From: Pseudoips prasinana
Taxonomy: Eukaryota > Arthropoda > Insecta > Lepidoptera > Nolidae
DNA: 64,000 bases
Assembly: GCA_951640165.1 (NCBI GenBank)
Contig: OX621253.1
Location: forward strand, 31,317,969-31,381,968
Direction of reading: 5' to 3'
The position numbers were made by a program, and so were the translations under genes. Shown one piece after another: positions 39,466 to 50,436 of the stretch; within the stretch, counting starts at the first letter, position 1, and each line of letters begins with the position of its first letter. A model generated the notes under the pieces. It was not told the origin of the DNA, searched no databases, and saw only the letters and a program-made list of their open reading frames with translations.

Positions 39466-41689
39466 CGTGTTCCCAATAATAACAGCACAATCAGCACATA
39501 CAAGTTTTCCTTTCACTCAAACTGGCAAAGCGTATTTTCGCAAATAAAGGAGTACTCAATACCTAATAAAGTTACAGAAATGCGGAGGAGGGAAAACCTA
39601 CGACGCACTTGTAACACACAATTAAATATACAAAATACCGAACTCGCAAAACATGCGTATACGCACGTTACGTAACAGCCACCTGTATTCAATTCAATTT
39701 AATTCCTCTATAATGGCTTTTGTGGATAAACAACCACAATTTCGCCAATGCCAGGGTGAAGTGATAGGTCGTCAAATTGAGATTGTACGGTCAAAAGAGC
39801 GTCAACAGTTTTGCAGCTGCAGAGTATTTGGTGACGCAGTAGTTATCTACAACACAGAACAGACACAAATACATAAACAATAAATTGACACATGTATTTC
39901 AAAATTATCTAATTATTTAGGTCATTTGTCACTCGTCAAAACCAAGTGTCAAGTTTAAATCTTTCGGAATGTCGCTAGATGGAGCTACTTTGCGCTCGAT
40001 TACGGTCAAGTATTAGACTGTCCTGCCCCAATAATAAAGTCAAAGAGGATAAAAACACTACGTTTTAAATAAAGTTATAGAAATGCATGGAAAAGCAGGG
40101 GCGGAACGTTACTATACAGCATAAATTGCAATCGTTATCGAAACCCATTACACGCTAATTGCAGGAGATTTCAGTAATAATTTATTCGTTTTGATAAACA
40201 TAGGTATACAATACATTGATCTTAATATAAAATATAATTCCGCTAAGTTTTGTCGAATATAATCGGCATACAAAACTGAAGTTGTCGACATAAAATCTTT
40301 ATATTAATTTTAATTACCTACACATTACATTTTAATACATTACATGTCAAGGAAACTAATAAGTGGAGTTATAACTTTGCTTATCATCTATAAATTCTGT
40401 GATTGAGTAGTAACAACTCAGCACTAAAGACTCAAACATTTTTTAAACGAGTTAATGCATTCCTGGTTTCGGATGGGTGGTGGTATTTTATTGTAAATTT
40501 TTGACGTCATACCAAGGACACTTTTTGCTATAGGGCTGTAATGTGGGGTGTAGCACGAATGGTATTTGGATGACGTCTAGAGCCAAGAGTGTCAAATAGA
40601 TGAAAGTTACTTTCGACAAATACGCACATCCCAAATATGTATATGGATGGTAGAGTGAGCAATTTAATTCCTTAAAGAAAGGTTCACAACCGTCAGTCGA
40701 TTGCAGTTTTAGAAAAGAACGTAAACATTTCTTTTGGGCTTTAAAAGCAACTATATAATTCTGTATCTAATGCTTGATGCCACGTATGCATTATACGCAA
40801 CCAACACAGTATACCAGTTTACTGCTTTGGATAGCTGATATAGAGCGTATGAAAATTGATTTGATTTTTACATAGAGATTCGATTAGGTACTTCAACTTT
40901 TCAACATCGGTAATATTGATTGGGACGAACCTTCTACTACGAATTTATACATTTCAAATCTAATATTTTGACATAATAATATGTAATTTATTATTTTGAC
41001 TAGCTGACTATGTTGTGACCTATTTTTTTATGTAATTGAAAAATTATTATTTATTTGACTCAAATTTAGTTTGTAGTATATTATTTGACATATTTTGACA
41101 TTATTTAGACATTTAATATTTTTTTATAATTATTTTCATGACATGTAAGAAATCTTACCAATAAATGACTATTTGACTACCTAAAGGACTTATGACTTAA
41201 ATAACATGAAACAATACAATCATGTACAAAAGACTCACGATAAAATACTTGATCTTGATTTGTCTGATATCGGTATTTTAAGTCTACAACTGCCTTAATC
41301 CTATTAAGTAGGGCAATCAATAACTACCTATTATTAAAGGTAGGTTTTTAACCTTTAATATTAACAATCATGATTAAAGCAAATAACAAAATTAAACCCA
41401 CATTAAATAAAATATTCAATTGTTATAAAGCTGGCTACGATTCCATAATCTAAGATTTGGATGCTATTGAATGACATGGTAGATAAGTTTTATAATATTT
41501 TCCGTGACATTATCAATAAATTTGCCCCTATGCACACCACGTTTTTTAAACGCGGCGACGGCGCGCTTATATACTACAGAGCAGTATGCTGTTTGTTTGA
41601 ATTGATACAAACGCGATGCTAACGCGCGTGTATCGCGAAAAACGCGCGTCAACGGCGCGCTTAAAAAAAGTAGTTTGCATAGGCTCTAA
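39466..41689. other. 2.2-kb stretch with no gene recognised
   Basis: Upstream flank of THAP head 2. Short frames (39653-39883 plus; 41464-41652 minus) have no recognised motif. Several CGCGCG-rich bases occur at 41545-41660. A shared phrase AAAGAGGATAAAAACACTA (about 40043) recurs at about 45741 upstream of THAP head 3, suggesting the heads' upstream regions may be related. Confidence 0.35.
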
Positions 41690-43900
41690 CTTGTAACCGC
41701 ATATGTAAATATCCCCAATGGTACTCGCACTATCATGAAACTTTTAAGCAAATACAAAAGCTTCATTCTAAAATTAAAAGATATAATAATCCACGTGACA
41801 TAATTGAGTTCACCTATCTTCGAAGCTGCGGTGTCCATATAAAGTTGTTATATAGCAGGTATAGGTATAAAGGAAATTTAAAGCTATATCAAGGCTAATC
41901 AGAAGTATTTTTGGAAATACGTAATAAATTTACAGAATTATCAGTCAAATTATCCTTTACAAATGTACTTAGATGACCACAAAGCAGAGAATACCCAAAA
42001 AATATGTAATTTATTTGCAAGACAATTCTCTTTGGCATATGAGGAGCGTAATAAATTTACCAGCTAATCTGAGCTTAAAGTAATTTTACCAGAAATAAGT
42101 AATTTTACTATTTCTCCTTACTCCAAACATAAAAATCTCACAGAACTGAACGTGACTAAGGGCCCTGCACCAGATGATATCACGCCAATTTTCCTATCGC
42201 GTTGTGATCGTCACATAACTACTCCCCTCGCATATAGGTAGGTATATACAATACATCTCTAAAGTTAGTCACTTTCCCCAATGAATGGAAAGAAGCTAAA
42301 ATTGTAGCAATCTTTAAAAACTGAAAGTGTGACTTCGTAACAAATTATTGTCCAATATCAATTCTATCAGTTATCTATATAAGTATGTATTTACAAAAGA
42401 AAAGTAGTATATCAGTTGTCTGGTTTCCATAGTACAAGCTTTGCTTAGTTTAGGATCAGATGGCCGTGTGTAAATAATGGCCAAGGATATTTATTTATTT
42501 ATTATCAGTGTTCTCTAAGGTTTTCGAATCACTAGTATACCATTTCTTCTACACCCAAACACAGGTTTACAAAATAATATGTTATTATTATTATATATTA
42601 ATTGAATGTATGAAGTTGATAAGGAGAATCAGGTTGAAGCTATTTATACTGACTTTTCTAAAGCCTTTGATAAAGTTAATCACAAAATACTATTAGACAA
42701 ATTGCAACTCATGGGTATAATCAATGCAGCTTTATGCAGGTGCATAAAGAATTCCATGGTGTTAATAGATGGCAACACATTTGAACCTTTCATTCCACTT
42801 CCGGTGTTCCTCAGAGCTGTAATTTAGGGCCCCTGTTTTTCATCTCATTTATTAATGATTTGACAGATAACATACACCATTCTACACCAACCTATTCGCC
42901 GACGACTTAAAACTTACCCAGATTGTCAAATGTGAGAAGGCTTGTCAATTTTTACAAGCTGATGTAGATAGTCTAAATCAATCCAGAACTGTGATAAGTG
43001 TTACCATATCAAATTCACTAGGAACCATGGTAAATTTCCATCTTTTTATAATTTCCATTTTTTTTGAGTAAACAGTAAGCTGACGTTGAAGTCATACGTG
43101 ATTTAGGTATTTATCTGGATAGTCGCTTGTGTTTTTCTCAAGAATATAAACAATGATCAGTACAGCTTACAAGTCCTTAGGATTCGTACTTCGCTGTTCA
43201 AAGGTATTTAAAAAGCCATTAACTACCTTGCTTATTTGAAGACTTAATTCAGGGCTCTAGAGATAGAATAAAAAACTAGTGGGGGATAGTACAAAAGATC
43301 CTGAAGGGTCAAAGTGCTGTACGCAAGTACACCCCATCAAAGATAAGATAAGACCTTGCTATTGTATAACAGCAATGTCAGGAGCAAATTAGAAAACTGC
43401 AGCACTGCTTGGCACCCTTAGCACTGCTTGGAACCCTAAGCACTGTTATTTTTATTTATTTTATTTACTTAAAGAACCCTATGTACCCAGTCCATGCCAA
43501 GAGAATAGAGAAAATTCAAAAGAAATTTACCCATTTCCGGGCTATAATAGAAAATCCAGTTCAGTCTTATGATAAACAATGATAACATTTTAATCTGCTT
43601 TCTCTAAAATCTCGTCGCTTGTTCGTTGACATGTGTTTTTTTACAATCTGCTAAAAAATAAGATAGATTTTCTGGATTTACTTAACATGATCAGTATCAA
43701 TGTACCAAATAGACTTCCGCATCATCCTAGGGCATTGCTTAGAGTCCCTCATTGTAGAACCAACCTTTGCCAACACTCTCCGATTGTGAGACTTTCAGTT
43801 GAATGCCATCAAGTGTCAACCTCATTGGGTGGCATAGATATATTATTTAACTCACTTAGCAGATTTAAAAGCTTTGAAAACTCATTTGAGCATGTAATGA
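41690..43900 (+). pseudogene. Degenerate Jockey-like LINE, endonuclease lost, RT decayed
   Basis: Conserved pieces in order: KYFWKYVINLQ, TKGPAPDDITPIFLSRC, FPNEWKEAKI, a SINE insertion (42378-42480), EAIYTDFSKAFDKVNHKILL (RT motif A), RSKLENCSTAWHP, and the C-terminal RRLFVDMCFFYNLLKNKIDF ... NVPNRLPHHPR to about 43900. The YADD block is hard to read (FADDLK near 42897). Many stops and shifts. An old copy. Confidence 0.75.
42378..42480 (+). repeat. SINE 3' end inserted in the LINE
   Basis: AAGTATGTATTTACAAAAGA ... CATAGTACAAGCTTTGCTTA GTTTAGGATCAGATGGCC matches the 3' part of the SINEs at 60525 and 34990. It interrupts the LINE frame between FPNEWKEAKI and the motif A region. Confidence 0.7.
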
Positions 43901-44240
43901 TACAATTAGTTTTATTTGTAGATTTATTTAATATTTTAATTTATTCCTGTGTGTGTGCATGCTGCATGCTTAAAATTATTATTTAGGTTATTTCTTTGTA
44001 TCCATTTAATTTAATTACCTTAATTAACGGCATTTTATAAATGTATTTTGCATGCTGTGATCTCCTATAATTAAAGATGCATAGGAACTGAGTACCTATA
44101 TTTATAAATAAGCTAAGCCTTGTGTAATTTTTGTTGGTTGATCCTAATAAATAAATATAAAAACAAAATATTCTCTTTGGTACAAACATAACAGTTTAAA
44201 ATACTCATTGGAAACATTGAATGAAAAATCTCTGCCTTTG
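43901..44240. other. Intergenic, no gene recognised
   Basis: AT-rich 3' flank of the LINE; it may include its 3' UTR. Confidence 0.35.
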
Positions 44241-44660
44241 ATCTCAGCCAATGAGCATATTAACATTCTGTTTATACAATTTTATGTTACCATCTAGTAA
44301 ATTAAGATAAGTATTTCTTTTACTAAGTGTTAGGTGTCTTATGCAAAACTCCATCTTGTTTGTACGAACCACAGTGTCAGATACTAACACTACTATGTTT
44401 AAGTCTGAAGTGCACAAGAAATGAAATTACGGGGCAGACTAGAAGTAATGATCTCAGCCAATGAGCATATTAACATTCCCTTTATACAATTTTATGTTAC
44501 CATCTAAAAAATTAAGATAAGTATTTCTTTTACTAAGTGTTAGGTGTCTTATGCAAAACTCCATCTTGTTTGGAACAACCACAGTGTCAGATACTAACAC
44601 TACTATGTTTAAGTCTGAAGTGCGCAAGAAATGAAATTACGGGGCAGACTAGAAGTAATA
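44241..44660 (+). repeat. Tandem duplication, two 210-bp units
   Basis: 44241-44450 and 44451-44660 start with ATCTCAGCCAATGAGCATAT and are nearly identical (a handful of differences, e.g. CATTCTGT vs CATTCCCT). Non-coding. It lies just downstream of the THAP exon at 44831. Confidence 0.92.
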
Positions 44661-44830
44661 ACTTATATATTGAAGTGATAAGTGCATTGCAGTGTTGGGT
44701 ACATAAAGTGGTGACAGTGCAACTGTAATGGTCAGGAGTGCTGCTTACCATCAGGTTAATGACTTGTTTGGCTGGTCACTTTGTGTAAATAAAATTAATG
44801 TACAAATAGGGCAATAAAATGCTAACTTAC

Positions 44831-45037
44831 TAGGTAAATGTACAGACGGAACTGCTAATGCATTTAACCGATGATTGCGATTTCGGTCCTTATTTGTAAA
44901 ATGAATGTCGCATAGTTTCCTCTTTTTATAATCTTCATAATCATAAGACCTTTCCAATTTTCCACCAACAATAGTGACCCATGCCTTAAACCGCTCAGGA
45001 TGTTTCACTGGATCTGGGAAAGCATGGAGTGGAACAC
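44831..45037 (-). CDS. THAP exon 2, head 3 (intact)
   Basis: 207 bases between AATTTCAG and GTAAGT, phase 1 at both ends. VPLHAFPDPVKHPERFKAWV ... RKLCDIHFTNKD ... NALAVPSVHLP carries the THAP landmarks. It joins exon 1 at 45396-45360 as G + GT. It resembles head 2 more than head 1 (FPDPVK.PE, R.LN.LAVPS), suggesting duplication. No C-terminal exons of its own were seen. Confidence 0.82.
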
Positions 45038-45359
45038 CTGAAATTTAAAATACCTTATTAGAAAAGTCTTCCTATTAATTTGTGTACTCAAACTCGCGTT
45101 TATCATATACCTTGCCTCACAGGATGTTTCCTTGGCGGGTACCGAACTGAATTGCCATGTACACAATATTAAATACTCGCGAATGACCATTGCTGTTATA
45201 TTATGCCTTATGGTTGACGTAAGGCAAAGGTTTGTAAAAACTACAGATAGAATAATACGGAACTGCCAAGTGCCACTTAAGTCTATAAATTCAGGAATGT
45301 AAAAATAAAACATCTAGAAAAAAAGATATTTATCAGCTCACGAATTCGTTTCAACTTAC

Positions 45360-45396
45360 CAGAAGGTTCACATCCCAATTCACAACGTCTCGGCAT
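45360..45396 (-). CDS. THAP exon 1, head 3
   Basis: ATG at 45396, MPRRCELGCEPS, then G before GTAAGT at 45359-45354; phase 1. The first four residues are shared with head 2. Confidence 0.75.
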
Positions 45397-45899
45397 CTAG
45401 ACAACACTAAATAGCACAGCACAACACAATAGAATATCGTCCTTTTCGCAAAACAACTTATTTTATCGTCTTTAGGCTGTTAACAGTCGATGCAAGTCTT
45501 GCAGCACGCTGTGGATAGCAAATAAATCGGGAGGCGAAGTCCTAACACTTGTACGGAAGAACACGAGGCTTAACTCAACGTAAAACCTGTAGAAATCACA
45601 ACCAATAAATCACAAAATAGAACGAAAACAAACAAACACGCTCGTCGCCACTTTGTAAAAGTCGGAAATAATCGAAATAAACAGCAACGACCGTAACCAC
45701 AGAGTACATTTTACTTTTTACATTGGTAAACCGTAACCCAAAGAGGATAAAAACACTAGGTACGTCCGTAACCAAACAACTTCAACTCTTTGGCAACGAC
45801 TGACATTACATTATATTTTTTAATTCAGTTTTACGGCTCTGGCTTTTTCAGCCTTATAAGCCTTCAGTAAAATATATTTTTATTTCATTTCTTTTCGTC

Positions 45900-46010
45900 A
45901 TTGGTCAATGTCAAGTAAAGTCCGTCACAGTCAAGTCATATAGTCCTTGTCTTACCCCAGTAAAGCAGTGGAGACTTTACTAGAGGCTTATATGGAGTTT
46001 TAGATTCAAC
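45900..46010 (+). repeat. Dispersed repeat, second copy at 63085-63185
   Basis: Shares GTCCGTCACAGTCAAGTCAT, TACCCCAGTAAAGCAGTGGA and GACTTTACTAGAGGCTT with the later copy in the same orientation. Non-coding; element class unknown. Confidence 0.65.
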
Positions 46011-46075
46011 ACAGATTTTGGCAGGTGAAAAAAGCATTTGAAGAAATCTAGTTAGGTACCTAAATCTTCATTTAG

Positions 46076-46250
46076 CACAAATACCCAATTTGTCAGAAGA
46101 GATTATAAAGATATTCTTGGAGATCAATGCTGATGGAAAGTTTAATTTAGTTTACTAAATATTTAGTCACCTATCAGGTGTTTGCACGTAATTGTATGCC
46201 ATGGATTCTTGCACAAAATTATTGTATAGAACATTATATTTTCTTGTATG
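46076..46250 (+). repeat. Dispersed repeat, first copy at 13798-13972
   Basis: Matches the 13.8-kb copy block by block (GGAGATCAATGCTGATG; CAGGTGTTTGCAC; GATTCTTGCACAA). Confidence 0.6.
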
Positions 46251-46502
46251 TTACATCATTGACTTATATGTATTCTACTAGACACGCTGGCGCTGTTTCG
46301 AATTAAATCTCTGTCCCAGTCCGGCTCCGGCTGTGCGCGAGGTGAGGGGCGCGGGCGCGACGGGCAAAATCATTGAAGTCATTGATATAAACTACTAGAT
46401 TAGTAATAACCGCGCCAATGCGTAACCACTCCACATAAAGCCACAGCCTTATGTGCAGCTAATGTCAGTTCAGTGCTTAGTGAGACGCCAACCGTGTTCA
46501 AC

Positions 46503-47040
46503 CATGAGAAAAATGAGTAAATGTGTAGTCAAAGAATGCGATTCAAGGTCGCAAAAACATCACAAATCAAGCGGAATTACTTTCCACACGTAAGTTAATT
46601 GTTTATGGATTCATATTAACGTAAATGACGCCAAAATTGAATTAAAACATTTAATATTCTATTTAAGGTTCAGTGTTACCACTAAAACATTGGTTAGTTT
46701 TCCCATAATATTGGGGGAATTTGTAATTTATGGAATACGTAACATTGTTACCTGTTTTTTAATTAAATAAAAATAATTAATTTAAGTGGGTAATAATCAA
46801 TTGTCTAGTATTTTTCATAACCAATTTTATATTGATTGCAGTATGCCATAAGATGCACCACGCCGTGAGAAGTGGGTGGAAGTTATTCGATTGCTGATTG
46901 GCAACCGATTAAATCGTCTGTTATTTGTTCAAAGCTCTTCCGGGATCAAGACAAACTAGGACCAAAAAGCCATTGTGGCCATGTTTATTTGTCTAACGTA
47001 GCAATTCCAATGCTTCTTTTAAGTAAAGGTTTAATTTGGT
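46503..47040 (+). pseudogene. THAP-domain gene copy on the plus strand, broken
   Basis: Exon 1 begins at 46503 with MRKMSKCVVKECDSRSQKHH then KSSGITFHT and a GTAAGT donor near 46590. After an intron ending TTGATTGCAG (46843), exon 2 reads MP-stop-DAPRREKWVEVIR, a frameshift, then ADWQPIKSSVICSKLFRDQD and VYLSNVAIPMLL, ending at TAA about 47040. The C-x2-H histidine is leucine (CSKLF), and there is a stop and a shift, so the finger is dead. The upstream region is GC-rich (46300-46370) and has a TCAGT initiator-like site. It belongs to a different THAP lineage from the minus-strand heads. Confidence 0.75.
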
Positions 47041-47910
47041 AATAAATATTGTCAGAACATAGGTAATATTGGTCTAAGAATACTTCTTATAAAATTCCCA
47101 CAGCCACAAACTGCTTTAATACAACTCAAACTAAATTGTGTAGCAAGTGTTTGATGTAATTATTCCATTTTCTTTGTAATGATTTTAAATTTGTTATCAT
47201 CTTAATTCTATATTGCTATGTATTCTATATAATAATATAAAATGCATTTCTTCATCAGTTTCCACATTTAAATCTACTTTTGTTTCCATTCCATTCTTTT
47301 CACCATTTTGGAAACTTTATTTGTAATTATAATCAAACATTCCATTTTTTGGTATAATAAAAAATGTTGATACAAAACCTGTATTTTATTATTTAGTCAT
47401 GCTTACTTCATTTAATAATAAATAATTACTTTAAATAATTTATCTTATTACAAATTATCTTTAAAATAAAATTGATTTAAGATATATTTTTTTGGGGAAT
47501 TTTTATATGGTAAGCAACCCCAACCAGCCGATGCATGTTTTGCTTTTGTCTAATCTAAGCGACTGTATTGTCATTGCGGCCGGTGTAAGTAAGATAGATA
47601 TATGTTTACTTTAAAATGTCTAGTGGTTTCAAAGCTACATCGTCACTGTTAACTAGTCGTTACACTTTTTGCGACTCGCTATAATGAGGTTTGCTTCTCT
47701 AGTTATTTAACTCAATGATTGAAGTGAACACAGAGTACCTACATTATACAGGCGCCATCTATTGCACAACGTTGCAATCACAAAAACCCGTATATATATG
47801 CATAGGTACTAAATATCGCATTGACCTATAGTACCTTTATACTCTCTACTTCTTTTATTTTATTATGGTTTGGTTCAGGCTGGCTTCAATTAAACACACA
47901 GAATAGGAAA
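47041..47910. other. Intergenic, no gene recognised
   Basis: AT-rich, with no long frame or recognisable repeat. It separates the plus-strand THAP pseudogene from the 3' end of the P-element relic. Confidence 0.35.
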
Positions 47911-48883
47911 TCATTTATTACTTTTTTTTTCTTTTATTACAATAAATAAAAGCTTCTTTCTGTATAATATCTTGTGTAGCAAAATCTCGACATTTACCAC
48001 ATAATAATTAATTTGTGGATTTGCACCAATTAAAAGCAACAAACTTGCATGAAAAATCAAAAATAAACTCTCATCACCCCAATGATTTGGACAAGAAATA
48101 AAATTAACGTCTGCTGTTATGTGTAACAAAGTTTTAATATATTTTTTTATATTAGGAATGTGGCTTTTCTTTTGTAACACATTATAGGCCACATCCTGTA
48201 AACATGAAAATAATACTTTCATGTCCATATTAGGATACGACAAATATTTTTTATTCTCTACGATTTATATACATATTTTCCATTTCATTTTTTTCAAATA
48301 ATTGGTTTTCACAAGATTTGCAATTTTTTACAAAAGGTTAAATTTTTCTTAATAGATACCGTAAAATGGGGCGGCTTTGATTAGGTTTCGGATTAAATTG
48401 TTCTCTATTACTTTGTATTTTAAAGTTATGGACCTGAAAAAAAAACTGAAATATCGGTTTTTTGTGTAGATTACATATACACCTAAAAAAAAATCAACAA
48501 GCTATCGTTTCCGAGAAAAAGAACAAAATGTTCCTTATCAACTTCAAACTGAGTTTGGGGCGACTTTGATAACACCTGTTTTTGCAATCGTATTTGAAAG
48601 TAACCCGGAAATCATAGAAAAAAAATTTTTTTTTCCTCTGTACACTTTAAGAGTTATTAATACTTTTATGAATTTGGGGTGGCATTGATTACAGGGGCTA
48701 ATTTGATTGACGAAATAACAAGTTTCAAATCACAAAAACATTTATTTAAACTTTTATTAAAATATCAAAGTGTAGCAAAACAGATTTGTACCGAACTTAA
48801 TGATTATACCAATTAGGTTAGGCACAATAATAAAACTTAAAAAGTAAAAAATAAATCGACCTAAAGAGTTAGGAATAATGAGC

Positions 48884-49075
48884 CGTCACGGGACGCCTGG
48901 CAGATGTGAAACATCGACATTATTTTGTAAAAGTAATATGCAGAAAAGAACATATTGCGATAGGAACTAAATATGTCATAATGATAAAATAAAAAGTCGA
49001 TTGCGCATGCGCCACGGCATGCGTCGCTACGCCAGAAATCTGTTTTACGTGCGGCTATAGATGTTTCACATCAAC
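48884..49075 (+). repeat. Small element with GATGTGAAACATC inverted ends, copy 2
   Basis: Very similar to 25016-25292 but without its internal extra bases. It starts CCGTCACGGGACGCCTGGCA and ends AGATGTTTCACATCA. Nested inside the pogo-like element. Confidence 0.7.
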
Positions 49076-49090
49076 AGTAAATATTAAATT

Positions 49091-49303
49091 TTACATTTCT
49101 TTAACAGGAACCTTAATTGGAAAGATATAGCAACCATATTTGAGTTCGGGATGATACAACGTCCCGAATGGTATATTGTAGGTTTGTGAAGCTTGACTTA
49201 TGGACATTTCATTGTCAGTTATTTTTTCAATGGCTTCTTCTAGCACTTCAGTAGTGTAATTTGTATAATTCCTTGTGCCCGGAGTCTTTTTGTAATTGCG
49301 CAC
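49091..49303 (-). pseudogene. Pipsqueak/CENP-B-type HTH fragment of a pogo-like transposase
   Basis: VLEEAIEKITDNEMSISQAS and TYNIPFGTLY, preceded by MRNYKKTPGTRNYTNY, is the N-terminal psq helix-turn-helix that starts many pogo/Tigger-type transposases. After it the frame runs into unrelated sequence (HPELKYGCYIF), so only the DNA-binding start is kept. Confidence 0.7.
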
Positions 49304-50436
49304 TATGGTTGTTCCTGAACAGGGGCGACTTTGATAGTAAAACCTTTACAAATGAAACACAATATAAAACCTTTACAAATCAAAGACTGCGAGAACGGGG
49401 TGAGTTTGATTCCTCTCAAATTCGCCCCGGTGAAAAAATCAAAGTAACCCCGACAACTTAAACGATAATAACCTCAAAAATCTTGCAAATATAAAAAATA
49501 AGAAATTCGGAATAAATTTACAATAAACCATGAAATATATATATACTCAAAGCTCAAAAGATAAATATACATGGTTATTTTGGCATATAAGAAGTTATAT
49601 GAGCATGAATTACTTATATTAATTAGGATTCACTTTCAATAATTATTTTCCACGGACACTGATGCGCCAGCGCTTTGTGAGTGAATGACAAGATGGCCGA
49701 AATATCAGTGTTAACAATACTAAAAAAAAATTTGGACACGTTCGGATCTTTTTTGAAATATTAACATAAAAGTAATATTTTTAAGTTATCATCAAAGCCG
49801 CCCCGTCGTTCTAAAGTCGCCCCATGTTACGGTAACCAGTTACATAATCTAGTTGAGCCTCTATAGTTGGATTCTTTACCTTTTCTTTGTAATCTATTAT
49901 TAGAACATCACTTAAATCCTGAATATCAATTTCAGTGATTTCCTCCATCTTACTTTATTCCTGGAAGAATAATTCTTGGAAAGTATCGAGTGTTGAACAA
50001 AGATCTTGCTCACAATTGGAACCTACTGCATAATCGCTACTTAAATTATTGATTAAAAGTGATGCAAATACAGATTCGAAGGCAGCACACGTAGGCGAAA
50101 TGTTTCTTACACCATGACTACATATGCTGCCAAAGAAATTCTCCAACGGATCTTGATTTAGATGCCTGCACCATAATGATTTTATATATATATATATATC
50201 ATAAATACAAGAACATGATCAGCTATTTTTCTTTCAGCTTGCTCTTCGTAATTAACAAATCCTGTTATTTTATTAGTTCTTGTATTGTAATCAAAGTGTG
50301 GTGTGATTGCCATTTCGTCAAATATTATAGGGTACATAATTTTTCATCGTCTTTCATTCTATTCGTATACTTGAGCAATTGGTTAAAAATATTTTCATTA
50401 AATCCTGGTTTTTGGCCAGCTTTAGATACAAGTCTA

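Larger units (their letters stand above)
48359..49832 (-). mobile_element. Pogo-like non-autonomous element inserted in the P-element relic
   Basis: Ends CCGTAAAATGGGGCGGCTTT and its near reverse complement, flanked by TA (48357-48358, 49833-49834). Removing it rejoins YVTGY to LLRKI in the host frame. It carries a psq-type helix-turn-helix frame (49091-49303) but no catalytic domain. The motif GGGGCGACTTTGAT and variants recur many times inside on both strands. A small element (48884-49075) is nested in it. Confidence 0.85.

Noticed and set aside
44241..44660. CRISPR-like direct repeats
   Set aside because: Only two 210-bp units without spacers, in a eukaryotic genome; a simple tandem duplication.
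30441..45396. One protein with several consecutive THAP fingers
   Set aside because: Each exon 1 begins with its own ATG and has no recognisable upstream acceptor, so a second complete finger could not be spliced in frame from these exons.
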